64,000 nucleotides of DNA, from assembly GCF_051781005.1 (NCBI RefSeq), contig NZ_JBPWOA010000002.1:1-64000 (forward strand). Direction: 5' to 3'. The position numbers were made by a program, and so were the translations under genes. The notes under the pieces are model-generated. The model saw nothing but the letters and a program-made list of their open reading frames with translations. It was not told the DNA's origin and searched no databases. Of the stretch, positions 1-8,568 are shown piece by piece (position 1 is the first letter of the stretch; every line of letters begins with the position of its first letter). The DNA is from Anabaena sp051781005. GTDB lineage: Bacteria > Cyanobacteriota > Cyanobacteriia > Cyanobacteriales > Nostocaceae.

Positions 1-780
1 ATGTTACGTGAGGGGATGCCGATGGAAGAATTAGAGTTAACTAATTTTTATGAAGAAAATCGGCAAGCACGAAATGCAGAAGAGGCTTTATTAGTTGTCT
101 TGAATGCTTGTGCTAGAGTGACAAAAAAAGTCTCGGAGATTAAATGGCATTCTTCTGAAGATTTTGGTGTGTGGATTTCTCGCTTACGTGGGCAAAGATT
201 GAATAATGAGGTATTTTGTTTAAGATTCTTGAATTTTTTAGATTTACAAAACTGTATTCTCGGTTTTCAAGATTTTTACAATGCGGATCTTCAATGGGCA
301 AATCTTCAAAGAGCAAATTTTCAAAGAGCAAATTTTCAAAGAGCAAATCTTCAAAGAGCAAATCTTCAAAGAGCAAATTTTCAAGAGGCTGATTTTCGAG
401 GGGCAAATCTTGGAGGCGCGGATCTTCAACGAGCGTATTTTGGAGGTGCAAATCTTCAGGGGGCAAATTTTCAAGAGGCTGATTTTCGAGGGGCAAATCT
501 TGAATGGACTAATCTTGAAGGGGCGAATCTGCGACAGGTAAATTTTCAGGGAGCGAATCTTCAATGGGCAAATCTTCAAGAGGCTGATTTTCGAGGGGCA
601 AATCTTCAGGGTGTGAATCTTCAATGGGCAAATCTTCAAGAAGCTGACTTTCGAGGGGCAAATCTTCAAGAGGCTGATTTTCGAGGGGCGTATCTTCAAG
701 GGGCTAATTTTAGAGGAACTATTCTAGAAGGTAAAGATTTAACGAAATTGAACACAGACACAGATTCCAGCACCGTGTGA
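1..780 (+). CDS. Pentapeptide-repeat protein (possibly 5'-truncated by window edge)
   Basis: An N-terminal, mostly helical region of about 85 residues is followed by roughly 30 consecutive A(N/D)LQ- or A(N/D)FR-type pentapeptides (about residues 90-245), which should fold into a right-handed quadrilateral beta helix. The repeats are very regular at DNA level too, with the 15-bp pattern around GCAAATCTTCAA recurring, which suggests recent expansion. The ORF opens at base 1 with ATG, and a second in-frame ATG at 16 is possible. The true start may lie outside the window. No catalytic residues are seen. Members of this superfamily act in regulation or protein binding, but no function can be assigned here. 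The long minus-strand frames in this region are by-products of the repeat. Confidence 0.8.
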   Translation: MLREGMPMEELELTNFYEENRQARNAEEALLVVLNACARVTKKVSEIKWHSSEDFGVWISRLRGQRLNNEVFCLRFLNFLDLQNCILGFQDFYNADLQWANLQRANFQRANFQRANLQRANLQRANFQEADFRGANLGGADLQRAYFGGANLQGANFQEADFRGANLEWTNLEGANLRQVNFQGANLQWANLQEADFRGANLQGVNLQWANLQEADFRGANLQEADFRGAYLQGANFRGTILEGKDLTKLNTDTDSSTV

Positions 781-862
781 CAACAGCTGATATCATCAAA
801 AGCTGTGTGAGTCAAAATCCTCGCAGTATAATTAGAAATTGTGCAAATCAGCGAGGATACAG

Positions 863-1288
863 ATGACTGCTGCTGTGAATATTTCTCCAATTTCCCCTAC
901 CAATGACACTGGTGTAGCTTCTCATAGTCTCTTTGTTTGCAAAACCTGCGCCAGTGTTTGGCAAGATGGTAAGCGTGTCGGTGAAAGCGGTGGTCAAAAA
1001 CTTTTGCAAGAAATTCAACAACTCGCCCAAGATTGGGATTTACGCGATGATTTCCCCATCAAAGAAGTTGAATGTATGAGTGCTTGTAACCGTTCCTGTG
1101 TCGTCGCTTTTGCTGGTGAAGGCAAGTTAACTTATCTATTCGGTGATTTGCCGGTTGAGGGTTGTGCTGAGGCTGTGCTGGAATGTGCCAGTAAATACTA
1201 CTCTCAGCCTGATGGTATCCTACCTTGGTCAGAACGCCCAGAACCTTTAAAAAAAGGCATTTTAGCCAGGATTCCAGGAATTGCTTAA
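863..1288 (+). CDS. DUF1636-family metal-binding (thioredoxin-like ferredoxin fold) protein
   Basis: This protein of about 141 residues carries an N-terminal CKTC motif (SLFVCKTCASVW) and a later Cys-rich CMSACNRSC motif. The spacing resembles DUF1636 proteins, which are predicted to bind metal or a [2Fe-2S] cluster on a thioredoxin-like fold. An in-frame TTG at 839 extends the frame, but the ATG at 863 gives the usual MTAAV-type start. The next gene downstream on the same strand is cobK. In cyanobacteria this family is often found with cobalamin genes, so a link to B12 or metal handling is inferred. Family call fairly sure, role unknown. Confidence 0.75.
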   Translation: MTAAVNISPISPTNDTGVASHSLFVCKTCASVWQDGKRVGESGGQKLLQEIQQLAQDWDLRDDFPIKEVECMSACNRSCVVAFAGEGKLTYLFGDLPVEGCAEAVLECASKYYSQPDGILPWSERPEPLKKGILARIPGIA

Positions 1289-1332
1289 AGAATATGGGAC
1301 TTTTCCAGTGGGTAGAAGAACCTCTCCCCCAA

Positions 1333-1359
1333 CCCCCTCTCCGTAAACGGAAGAGGGGG
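1333..1359 (+). repeat. G/C-rich hairpin repeat (CCCCCTCTCCG type)
   Basis: CCCCCTCTCCG and CGGAAGAGGGGG form an imperfect stem around TAAA between the DUF1636 gene and cobK. A related block (CCCCCTCCCC...GAGGGGG) recurs near 44815-44840. A weak T-rich stretch follows (TGTTTTATCT), so it could end the upstream transcript, but it looks more like a dispersed cyanobacterial repeat. Confidence 0.5.
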
Positions 1360-1451
1360 CTACTGTTTTATCTAATTACCCATTAGCAATTACCTATTAC
1401 CAGCCCTAACAGATATGATAAGTCTTCAAACGAAGATGATCGAGAATTGCT

Positions 1452-2201
1452 ATGTTGCGTGTTTTGATTCTGGGTGGAACTGGTGACGCTGCTGAATTAG
1501 CTGCTAAAGTGGCTAATATTAGTGGTGTGGATGCGATCGCATCTTTAGCCGGTCGTACCCGTGAACCTTCTACCCCTGTTGGTAATTTCCGCGTTGGTGG
1601 TTTTGGCGGTGTAACAGGTTTGGTTGAGTATTTACAACATCAACAAATAGATGTGTTAATTGATGCTACTCATCCTTTCGCCAATCACATCTCCTGGAAT
1701 GCAGCCGCAGCAGCAGAGAAAGCGGGTATTCCACGGTTATTACTAAATCGTCCCCCTTGGGAAAAACAAGAAGGTGATATTTGGATTGAAGCAGAAAATA
1801 ATACCAAAGCAGCCGCAGCTTTAAAAAACGCAGCACAACGGGTTTTTTTAACTATTGGTAGACAAGAAATCTCTGCTTTTTCCCATTTGCAAGAAATGTG
1901 GTTTTTAATGCGAATGATAGATCCACCAAATTCTGATGCTGTGATACCTCCTGGGTTGGTGTTATTTGATAGAGGACCCTTTTCTTTAGAGGATGAAAGG
2001 GAAATTTTAACTAATTATCATATAGATACTATTGTTAGTAAAAATAGCGGTGGAAATGCTACTTATCCTAAAATTATTGCAGCACGAGAAATGGGAATAA
2101 AGGTGGTGATAGTTAAACGTCCACCTTTCCCAGCGGGGGAACAAGTTGCAGATATAGAAAGTGCTGTTAAATGGTTGTTGGATAAGTTGCAAATGAAGTA
2201 A
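1452..2201 (+). CDS. cobK: Precorrin-6A (cobalt-precorrin-6A) reductase
   Basis: The 249-residue protein has the CobK/CbiJ pattern. It starts with a Rossmann-like ILGGTGDAAELA loop, followed by LAGRT, GNFRVGGFGG, DVLIDATHPFA and FLTIGRQE blocks, and a C-terminal VSKNSGG segment before YPKI. These reductases use NADPH to reduce the macrocycle of (cobalt-)precorrin-6A in corrin ring synthesis. Length is typical. The ATG at 1452 follows a short upstream region with no visible cobalamin riboswitch. No other cob gene is in the window, so the pathway is dispersed. Confidence 0.9.
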   Translation: MLRVLILGGTGDAAELAAKVANISGVDAIASLAGRTREPSTPVGNFRVGGFGGVTGLVEYLQHQQIDVLIDATHPFANHISWNAAAAAEKAGIPRLLLNRPPWEKQEGDIWIEAENNTKAAAALKNAAQRVFLTIGRQEISAFSHLQEMWFLMRMIDPPNSDAVIPPGLVLFDRGPFSLEDEREILTNYHIDTIVSKNSGGNATYPKIIAAREMGIKVVIVKRPPFPAGEQVADIESAVKWLLDKLQMK

Positions 2202-2220
2202 ATATATATTAATTTTGTTT

Positions 2221-2250
2221 CCTGCAATCTCCGTCAGGAGATCCCGCAGG
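2221..2250. repeat. Hairpin downstream of cobK
   Basis: Nested inverted repeats CCTGC/GCAGG and TCTCC/GGAGA lie about 20 bp after the cobK stop. No T-run follows. Directly after it comes an AAAGGCGCAAAGGAAAGAAG segment, a copy of the dispersed repeat that also flanks the GxxExxY gene near 5683 and 6148. Confidence 0.45.
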
Positions 2251-2454
2251 GTAAGAGCAAAGGCGCAAAGGAAAGAAGATATTGATTTTGGCTTTCCTTT
2301 ATGAAATTCCTTGACAATAATTCGTGCATATAGAATATTAATTATGATAGAATTATAAGTAGTGTATTTGAGTATTTTTATGTAAAATTATTTTTTAGTG
2401 CAAAATTACTAACTCTCAAGTTTTGATTTAAAAATGGAGGTCAAGTAAAATATT

Positions 2455-2688
2455 ATGAGTAAAACATTAACAATTCAGTTATCAGATGAGCTAGAAGAAA
2501 AGTTATTAATTCAATCTAAAAAGCTCAATTTATCTTTAGAAGAATTAATTTTACAATCACTAGCTAAATCAATAAAATTAATAGATAGCTATGTAGATGA
2601 TCCTATTTTACCTTTATTGGGTACATTAAGATTTGAAAATTCTGATATTGGGGAGAATCATGATCATTATCTTACAGAAAATTTATAA
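2455..2688 (+). CDS. VapB-like antitoxin, small DNA-binding protein
   Basis: A 77-residue protein whose first 40 residues (TLTIQLSDELEEKLLIQSKK...SLEELILQSLAKS) look like a ribbon-helix-helix module: one beta strand and two amphipathic helices. The acidic C-terminal tail would be the toxin-binding part. GGAGG lies about 14-18 bp upstream of the ATG. The stop is 13 bp before the PIN-domain gene, so the two are probably one operon. The pairing is inferred from gene order and the family of the neighbour. Confidence 0.7.
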   Translation: MSKTLTIQLSDELEEKLLIQSKKLNLSLEELILQSLAKSIKLIDSYVDDPILPLLGTLRFENSDIGENHDHYLTENL

Positions 2689-2701
2689 CAGGAGTTAAAA
2701 G

Positions 2702-3121
2702 TTGACAAATAAAGTTTTTATAGATACTTCAGGATGGGCTAATTTATTTGTTGCTACTGAGTCTTACCATGAAAAAGCAAAATTGTGGTTTCAAGAAGCA
2801 CGAAGACAAAATTTACAAATGATCACAACTAATTATGTCGTTATTGAATTAGTTGCATTGTTGAATAGTCCTTTGCGTGTACAGCGTTCACAGTTATTTC
2901 AGTATGTGGATGCTGTGAGAACTGCTTCTTATATTCACTTAATTCATATTGATATATCTATTGATATAGCAGCTTGGGATTTACTGAAAACAAGGGAGGA
3001 TAAAACTTGGTCGTTGGTAGATAGTACATCTTTTATAGTTATGAAAAAATTTGATATTCAAGAAGCATTAACTACAGATCATCATTTTGAACAAGCTGGT
3101 TATATTCGGTTATTGAAATAA
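2702..3121 (+). CDS. PIN-domain toxin (VapC-like ribonuclease)
   Basis: A 139-residue PIN protein. The N-terminal VFIDTSGW carries the first catalytic Asp, NYVVIELVALL holds the conserved Glu, and LVDSTSF plus ALTTDHHF supply the C-terminal acidic residues. VapC toxins are Mg2+-dependent RNases held inactive by a cognate antitoxin. The start is TTG at 2702, with AGGAG in the 13-bp gap after the antitoxin gene. All acidic positions expected of an active enzyme appear present, so it looks intact. Confidence 0.8.
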   Translation: MTNKVFIDTSGWANLFVATESYHEKAKLWFQEARRQNLQMITTNYVVIELVALLNSPLRVQRSQLFQYVDAVRTASYIHLIHIDISIDIAAWDLLKTREDKTWSLVDSTSFIVMKKFDIQEALTTDHHFEQAGYIRLLK

Positions 3122-3437
3122 TAATTCTAAGTTGATTTTTTGTGTATTGAGAAACCGCCAAGAAATGAATTTCTTCGCTAATAGTAAAATTTAGCTAAAG
3201 CTGAATCAATCTTGATATTTATTTAATCTGTTTTAACAAACTTTGGCTATTGACTCAGAATTCATTCTGAAGAGGTTTGGTGGGATAATTTCAGATGTAT
3301 ATTAACAGCAAGAAACCCTCGATAACTTAACCGAAGGCTTATTAATAAAGATTTGACAATTTATTTCATAGTCCATGTACCCTTAGCACGATTGCATTCA
3401 AAGCAAAGAGTTTGTAAATGTTATCAACACCAGATTA
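3122..3437. other. Intergenic, no feature recognised
   Basis: This AT-rich gap between the PIN gene and the convergent PEP-CTERM gene contains no convincing ORF, RNA or terminator. Confidence 0.5.
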
Positions 3438-4178
3438 TTAAGCGATTACTTTTTTACGTTTGATGGCTTGTCCAGCACCCAAAGCACCCAAAGCAAAAAC
3501 TGCCACAGCACTACTAGGCTCAGGAACTGATACAGGTGTTACAGATGTAAGTTTTCCATACAGATAAGCACTATTTGTACCACCTTCTTGAGAAATGAAA
3601 TCCTGGACTAAATTACCACCAAGAGTATTACTAAAACCTAGTAATTTCAGTGTATAATCTGTACCATCAATATTGAAAGTGTTTCCTGGGAAAGCATTAG
3701 GGAAAGAAATTTTATCAGAACAAGGAGTCGTGCTGGTATAAGGACAATTACTTGCAAGTCCTACGTTGAGTGTTTCATCAATAGCTAAATCAAAACCAAA
3801 TGCTTCAGTAGTAAGAGGGGAGCTAAAATTTAAGTTAACATTCAGTTTTGTTTGACTTGCCGCAGTTCCCGCGAAAAGGGCATTATTGAAATGGCGAAGT
3901 GTACCTAGTAAAAAAGTGTCGCCAGGATTAAAAGTTGTAGTACCAACCCCAGTAAATCCTAAACCAGATTTACCATTACTTGTTGTTGGAGTCCCCCAAC
4001 GAACTTGATTTTCACCAGCTACCGTCTGAGTAACTATACCTGAACCTCCTACTGTATTACTCCAAGTACCAGAAGAACTATTTAAAGTTAAAGCACTGGC
4101 TGAGTTTGCAAAAATACCTATTGTTGCTGTGGCAGTAGCAACTAAAGAGATGTTTTTGAGTAAATGCTCAATTATCAT
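3438..4178 (-). CDS. PEP-CTERM sorted exported protein
   Basis: The 246-residue protein has an N-terminal signal region (MIIEHLLKNISLVATATATI...ANSASA), a beta-rich middle with many T/S/G/N residues, and a typical PEP-CTERM tail: VPEPSS, a hydrophobic AVAVFALGALGAGQ helix and a basic IKRKK end. Such tails are recognised by an exosortase, which is not in this window. The frame opens further upstream at 4241, but the ATG at 4178 has a GGAG about 9 nt before it and gives a proper signal peptide. The exported domain itself is not recognised. Confidence 0.8.
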   Translation of the reverse strand: MIIEHLLKNISLVATATATIGIFANSASALTLNSSSGTWSNTVGGSGIVTQTVAGENQVRWGTPTTSNGKSGLGFTGVGTTTFNPGDTFLLGTLRHFNNALFAGTAASQTKLNVNLNFSSPLTTEAFGFDLAIDETLNVGLASNCPYTSTTPCSDKISFPNAFPGNTFNIDGTDYTLKLLGFSNTLGGNLVQDFISQEGGTNSAYLYGKLTSVTPVSVPEPSSAVAVFALGALGAGQAIKRKKVIA

Positions 4179-4486
4179 CACTTTTATTCTCCGTTTTAGT
4201 TGAAATGTGAAAAAATTTAAGCTTATTATAACTTCACACAACCGTATATTTACAGAATTAATTCATAAATTTTAGATAAAAGTTTTATGAAGTTTAAATC
4301 AAGAAATCAAATAACTAAACTTAATTACCACTGTTCAGATAAGTCAAAAATTATTCCTTCCGCGCTCTTCTTTGCGCCTCTGCGTCTCTGCGTGAAACAA
4401 AACTCTTATCCAACTCAAAACGCCAACTTCACAACCCCTAACGGTATCGTAATAAAAGCCATATTTAGTAAAAATAAACAAAATAA

Positions 4487-5680
4487 ATGACATCCATAGA
4501 TTCCCACAAAAAAGCCAAAGCCCTCAAACCCGGAAGCGTGCGCCCCGCCAAAGAACTTTGTAGCGAATGCGGACTATGCGACACCTACTATATCCACTAC
4601 GTCAAAGAAGCTTGCGCCTTCATTACCCAAAGAATAGACGAACTAGAAACCAGCACCCATAAGCGCCCCCGCAACCTCGAAGACGAAAACGAACTATATT
4701 TTGGTGTTCATCAAGAAATGATGTCCGCTAGAAAACAAGAACCCATAGAAGGCGCACAATGGACAGGTATAGTTAGCAGCATAGCTATAGAAATGCTCAA
4801 TCGCGGCTTAGTAGAAGGCGTAGTCTGTGTACAAAACACTAAAGAAGACCGCTTTCAACCCATGCCAATCATCGCCCGCACCCCCGCAGAAATACTAGCA
4901 GCCAAAGTCAATAAACCTACCCTATCCCCCAACCTATCCGTATTAGAAGAAATCGAAAAATCAGGAATGAAGCGGTTATTAGTCATCGGTGTAGGTTGTC
5001 AAATCCAAGCATTACGCGCCGTAGAGAAAAAACTCGGTTTAGAAAAACTCTATGTACTGGGAACACCCTGTGTAGATAACGTTACCCGCGCTGGACTGCA
5101 AAAATTTCTAGAAACCACCAGCAGATCCCCTGAAACAGTGGTTAGTTACGAATTCATGCAAGACTTCCGGGTACACTTCAAACACGAAGACGGTTCAGAA
5201 GAAACAGTCCCCTTCTTCGGCTTAAAAACCAACGTCCTCAAAGACATCTTTGCCCCATCCTGTATGAGTTGCTTTGATTACGTCAACTCCCTCGCTGATA
5301 TCGTCGTTGGGTATATGGGCGCACCCTTCAAATGGCAATGGATTGTAGTCAGAAATGATACAGGCAAAGAAATGCTGGAATTAGTGAAAGACCAAATCGA
5401 CACCCAGCCTGTTATGTCTAAAGGCGATCGCAAACCTGCCGTACAACAAAGCATACCAGCTTACGACCAAGCCGTTACCTTACCGATGTGGGCTGCAAAA
5501 TTGATGGGAGTAGTGATAGATAAAATTGGACCCAAAGGGCTGGAATATGCACGTTTTTCTATAGATTCTCACTTTGCGAGAAATTATTTATATGTGAAGC
5601 GAAATCATGGGGAGAAATTAGAAGCTCATGTACCGGAGTTTGCGAAGCGGATAGTGGGACAGTATAAGTTACCGGAATGA
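4487..5680 (+). CDS. bciB: Ferredoxin-dependent divinyl (proto)chlorophyllide 8-vinyl reductase, BciB type (FrhB family)
   Basis: A 397-residue member of the F420-hydrogenase beta-subunit/HCAR family. The N-terminal ELCSECGLCDTYY cluster (CxxCGxC), a GVGCQIQALRA block, GTPCVDN, and the APSCMSCFDYVNSLADIVVGYMG block provide the Cys ligands for two [4Fe-4S] clusters and the FAD region. Cyanobacterial proteins of this type (Synechocystis slr1923) reduce the 8-vinyl group in chlorophyll synthesis with ferredoxin. The alternative, 7-hydroxymethyl chlorophyll a reductase, is less likely in a cyanobacterium. The gene stands alone, and the downstream gene converges on it. Confidence 0.82.
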   Translation: MTSIDSHKKAKALKPGSVRPAKELCSECGLCDTYYIHYVKEACAFITQRIDELETSTHKRPRNLEDENELYFGVHQEMMSARKQEPIEGAQWTGIVSSIAIEMLNRGLVEGVVCVQNTKEDRFQPMPIIARTPAEILAAKVNKPTLSPNLSVLEEIEKSGMKRLLVIGVGCQIQALRAVEKKLGLEKLYVLGTPCVDNVTRAGLQKFLETTSRSPETVVSYEFMQDFRVHFKHEDGSEETVPFFGLKTNVLKDIFAPSCMSCFDYVNSLADIVVGYMGAPFKWQWIVVRNDTGKEMLELVKDQIDTQPVMSKGDRKPAVQQSIPAYDQAVTLPMWAAKLMGVVIDKIGPKGLEYARFSIDSHFARNYLYVKRNHGEKLEAHVPEFAKRIVGQYKLPE

Positions 5681-5682
5681 TA

Positions 5683-5733
5683 GCTCACGCAAAGGCGCAA
5701 AGGTAAGAAGGGTTGTTTTTGCGTCTTTGGTGT
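5683..5733. repeat. Left terminal inverted repeat of the GxxExxY unit plus internal hairpin arm
   Basis: Positions 5683-5703 (GCTCACGCAAAG...) are the perfect inverse of 6128-6148 over 21 bp. A degenerate opposite-facing copy (TTTTGCGTCTTTGGTGTGAG) at 5714-5733 lets this end fold into a hairpin between the convergent bciB and GxxExxY genes, where it may act as a bidirectional terminator. Confidence 0.75.
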
Positions 5734-5737
5734 GAGT

Positions 5738-6121
5738 TTATAAGTTGTTGACAACGCGAGAAATACCATCTTTGATCAGGAATGCTCCGAAGTTGATGAG
5801 TAAGCCAAGGCGTTTGTCAGCAAGACTTAGATAAGTGAAGAGTTGCTTTTTATGTACAGGATGGATAGTTTCTACTGATTTGAGTTCAATAATAACTTTA
5901 TCTTCAACTATCAAATCTGCTCGAAAACCTGCCTCCAAAAACACACCTTCATAAACTACAGGTATGGGTTTCTCCGATTCTACCTGCAATCCTCGCTTCC
6001 GTAACTCATATTCCAAAATTGCCTGATATGCAGATTCTAGCAACCCTGGACCCAACCTTGTGTGAATCTTAAACGCAGCATCAACAACCTCTTTTGCAAT
6101 CTCATTTTCATTCATATCCAC
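5738..6121 (-). CDS. GxxExxY protein (PD-(D/E)xK-like fold)
   Basis: A 127-residue protein carrying the signature GLLESAY (GxxExxY, about residues 26-32) and a nuclease-like RADLIVEDKVIIELKSVE segment (D...ExK) at about residues 67-84. The family is widespread in bacteria and has no proven function; a nuclease role is only suggested by the fold. Either the ATG at 6121 or the one at 6115 could be used, and AGAGG precedes them. The gene sits precisely inside 21-bp inverted repeats and the upstream repeat supplies its 5' region, which suggests gene and repeats move together. Confidence 0.85.
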   Translation of the reverse strand: MDMNENEIAKEVVDAAFKIHTRLGPGLLESAYQAILEYELRKRGLQVESEKPIPVVYEGVFLEAGFRADLIVEDKVIIELKSVETIHPVHKKQLFTYLSLADKRLGLLINFGAFLIKDGISRVVNNL

Positions 6122-6127
6122 CTCTTT

Positions 6128-6148
6128 CCTTTGCGCCTTTGCGTGAGC
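6128..6148. repeat. Right terminal inverted repeat of the GxxExxY unit
   Basis: CCTTTGCGCCTTTGCGTGAG followed by C is the exact reverse complement of 5683-5703. It abuts the start of the GxxExxY gene and lies only a few bases from the end of the next minus-strand gene. No flanking target-site duplication is obvious by eye. Confidence 0.8.
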
Positions 6149-6153
6149 CTTTC

Positions 6154-7398
6154 TTAACCTTCCCCCACAGCCTCAATAGCTGCTTGGAGAGCGATCGCAA
6201 CATGAGTCCAATGAGTCCCTCCCTGGCAATACACAATATAAGGCTCACGCAAAGGCCCATCTGCTGATAACTCCAACGTACTCCCCTCAATAAATGTCCC
6301 CCCAGCCATCACCACTTGGCTCTCGTACCCCGGCATATCATCAGGAACGGGGTCTAAATAAGAACCAATGGGTGAAGACTGTTGGATGGCTTTACAGAAG
6401 GCAATTAGCTTTTTAGCAGAACCAAGTTTAATCGCTTGAATCACATCCCCCCGTGGTGCTAAGGGTGCAGGGTTAACGGGATAACCGAGTTTGTCAAATA
6501 CATAACCTGTGAGGTATGTTCCCTTAATGGCCTCACCCACCATCTGCGGTGCTAAAAATAATCCTTGGAATAAGAGGCGATTTTGATCAAAGGTAGCACC
6601 CCCAGCACTACCAATACCAGGAGCAGTTAAGCGGCAAGCCGCAGCTTCCACCAAGTCAGCCCTACCTGCAATATACCCACCAGCACTGACGATAGTTCCA
6701 CCAGGATTTTTAATTAATGATCCCGCCATTAAATCAGCACCTACGGCTGTCGGTTCTTGGGTTTCAATAAATTCGCCGTAGCAGTTATCTACAAAACAAA
6801 TGGTGTGCGGATTTTGCTGTTTGACTAGGTGGACAATCTTAGCAATATCCGCAATTGACAAACTCGGCCGCCAAGAATAACCACAGGAACGCTGGATTAA
6901 CACTAACCTTGTATGATCAGTAATGCTAGTGCTTAACGTTTGCCAGTCTATGATTCCTTCAGGATTTAGCTCCAATTGTCGATAATTTATGCCAAAATCA
7001 ATTAGGGAACCTTGGCCTTGTCCTCTCAAGCCAATCACCTCTTCAAGCGTATCGTAGGGAGAACCAGCTACTGCTAACATTTCATCTCCAGGACGGAGTA
7101 CACCAAACAGCGCACAGGCGATCGCATGAGTTCCCGAAACAAACTGCACTCGCACCACCGCAGTTTCGGCACCCATCACCTCGGCAAATACTTTATCTAA
7201 AGTTTCTCGCCCTAAGTCATCGTGTCCATAACCACTTACACCAGCAAAATGGTGTGCGCCCACACGGTGATTACGAAAACCATCTAGTACTCGTTTAAGA
7301 TTATGCTTGACCTGAGCGTCAATACCAGAAAAAATCTCTAATAGTGCCTGTTCTGCTTGCCGCAGCTTTTCTAAGCTGTTCATTGTTTCCTCATTCAA
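6154..7398 (-). CDS. Methionine-gamma-lyase-family PLP enzyme (aluminium-resistance family)
   Basis: The 414-residue protein belongs to the fold-type I PLP family that databases label methionine gamma-lyase family or aluminium resistance protein. Visible marks are GYGHDDLGRETLDKVFAEVMGAE near the N-terminus, FVSGTHAIACALFG, CFVDNCYGEF (the Asp that contacts PLP), and GSLIKNPGGTI with the likely Schiff-base Lys. The real substrate in cyanobacteria is not established. ATG at 7398 (MNEETMNS) is used. Length is typical. Confidence 0.8.
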   Translation of the reverse strand: MNEETMNSLEKLRQAEQALLEIFSGIDAQVKHNLKRVLDGFRNHRVGAHHFAGVSGYGHDDLGRETLDKVFAEVMGAETAVVRVQFVSGTHAIACALFGVLRPGDEMLAVAGSPYDTLEEVIGLRGQGQGSLIDFGINYRQLELNPEGIIDWQTLSTSITDHTRLVLIQRSCGYSWRPSLSIADIAKIVHLVKQQNPHTICFVDNCYGEFIETQEPTAVGADLMAGSLIKNPGGTIVSAGGYIAGRADLVEAAACRLTAPGIGSAGGATFDQNRLLFQGLFLAPQMVGEAIKGTYLTGYVFDKLGYPVNPAPLAPRGDVIQAIKLGSAKKLIAFCKAIQQSSPIGSYLDPVPDDMPGYESQVVMAGGTFIEGSTLELSADGPLREPYIVYCQGGTHWTHVAIALQAAIEAVGEG

Positions 7399-7493
7399 AA
7401 AAATATAGATATGCGGATTTATGGCGCGTAGCGCCTAGCTACTCGAACGGATCGCGCAGACGGGGCTAAACAATTTTCTATTCAGGATATTGC

Positions 7494-8309
7494 ATGACAA
7501 TTGCTACTTCTAAACCTCAAATTAACTGGGTTAACACCCTATTTTTCGTTGGACTCCACGTCGGCGCTTTGTTCGCTTTGGTTCCTAGTAACTTTAGCTG
7601 GAACGCCGTTGGTGTTGCATTATTTCTCTACTGGGTGACTGGTGGTTTAGGCATTACCCTCGGATATCACCGTCTTGTTACCCACCGTAGTTTTCAAACA
7701 CCCAAATGGTTAGAGTATGTCCTAGTTATTTTTGGGACACTTTCCTGTGAGGGCGGACCGATTGAGTGGGTAGGTACACACCGTATCCATCACTTGCACT
7801 CGGATACAGAAAAAGATCCCCATGATTCAAATAAAGGTTTCTGGTGGAGCCACATGGGCTGGATGATTCACTTCGCTCCGGCTCACGATGAAGTTCCCCG
7901 TTTCACTAAAGACATCATCGATGACCCAGTTTATCAGTTTTTACAGAAAAATTTCATTTTCTTACAAATTGCTTTGGGTTTAGCACTATTTTTCTTAGGT
8001 GGCTGGTCTTTTGTTGTTTGGGGAATTTTCTTTCGTATTGTTTGGGTTTACCACTGTACCTGGTTGGTTAACAGTGCTACCCATAAATTTGGCTATCGCA
8101 GTCATGAATCTGGTGATAGATCCACCAACTGCTGGTGGGTAGCCCTACTAGTATTTGGGGAAGGCTGGCACAATAACCACCACGCCTTTCAATACTCAGC
8201 CCGTCATGGCTTAGAATGGTGGGAAATTGATATGACTTGGATGACAATTCAATTACTGCAATTACTTGGCCTAGCTACAAATGTGAAGCTGGCTGATCGC
8301 AGGCAGTAA
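7494..8309 (+). CDS. desC: Acyl-lipid (acyl-CoA-type) delta-9 fatty acid desaturase
   Basis: A 271-residue membrane di-iron desaturase with the three His boxes HRLVTH, HRIHH and HNNHH, and four hydrophobic segments arranged as two pairs. In cyanobacteria DesC places the first double bond at C9 of C18 acyl chains in membrane lipids, with ferredoxin as donor. It is first in the same-strand cluster desC-desA-desB, which matches the order of successive desaturation. The downstream gap carries a 15-bp tandem repeat. Confidence 0.92.
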   Translation: MTIATSKPQINWVNTLFFVGLHVGALFALVPSNFSWNAVGVALFLYWVTGGLGITLGYHRLVTHRSFQTPKWLEYVLVIFGTLSCEGGPIEWVGTHRIHHLHSDTEKDPHDSNKGFWWSHMGWMIHFAPAHDEVPRFTKDIIDDPVYQFLQKNFIFLQIALGLALFFLGGWSFVVWGIFFRIVWVYHCTWLVNSATHKFGYRSHESGDRSTNCWWVALLVFGEGWHNNHHAFQYSARHGLEWWEIDMTWMTIQLLQLLGLATNVKLADRRQ

Positions 8310-8312
8310 ATC

Positions 8313-8357
8313 ATAGTCAATATTCATATAGTCAATAGTCATATAGTCAATTATTTG
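8313..8357. repeat. 15-bp tandem repeat (about 3 copies)
   Basis: ATAGTCAATATTCAT, ATAGTCAATAGTCAT and ATAGTCAATTATTTG follow one another directly after desC. It belongs to the short-tandem-repeat material common in this genome. Confidence 0.7.
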
Positions 8358-8568
8358 TTGACTTGCGATTATTGGCTTTTAACTTGTGAGTATTGATATT
8401 TTTCACCAAAACTTTTTTTGCAAATTCGGAAAATTTAGCAAATTTTTTTTTACAAGTGCGTTAGTGTAACTTAGCTTGCTATAATCCGAAGAATTAATGT
8501 TACAAAACTTTGCGACTAGTTACTTTTTAGTGGCTTTGTAGGGAATTTTTGTTCTTTTTCAGGTATTC

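Noticed and set aside
140..699. Long minus-strand frames opposite the pentapeptide gene
   Set aside because: They are by-products of the 15-bp repeat, low in complexity (KICPLKI repeats), and have no start context.
863..2201. Cobalamin riboswitch before the DUF1636 gene or cobK
   Set aside because: I looked for a B12-box-like segment and a long leader; the gaps are short and none is visible.
4287..4490. 67-residue plus-strand frame before bciB
   Set aside because: It reads through a dispersed CTTTGCGCCTCTGCGTC-type repeat and overlaps the bciB start; no protein features.
6108..6290. Small minus-strand frame across the right inverted repeat
   Set aside because: It overlaps both the PLP enzyme gene and the repeat and encodes a low-complexity basic sequence.
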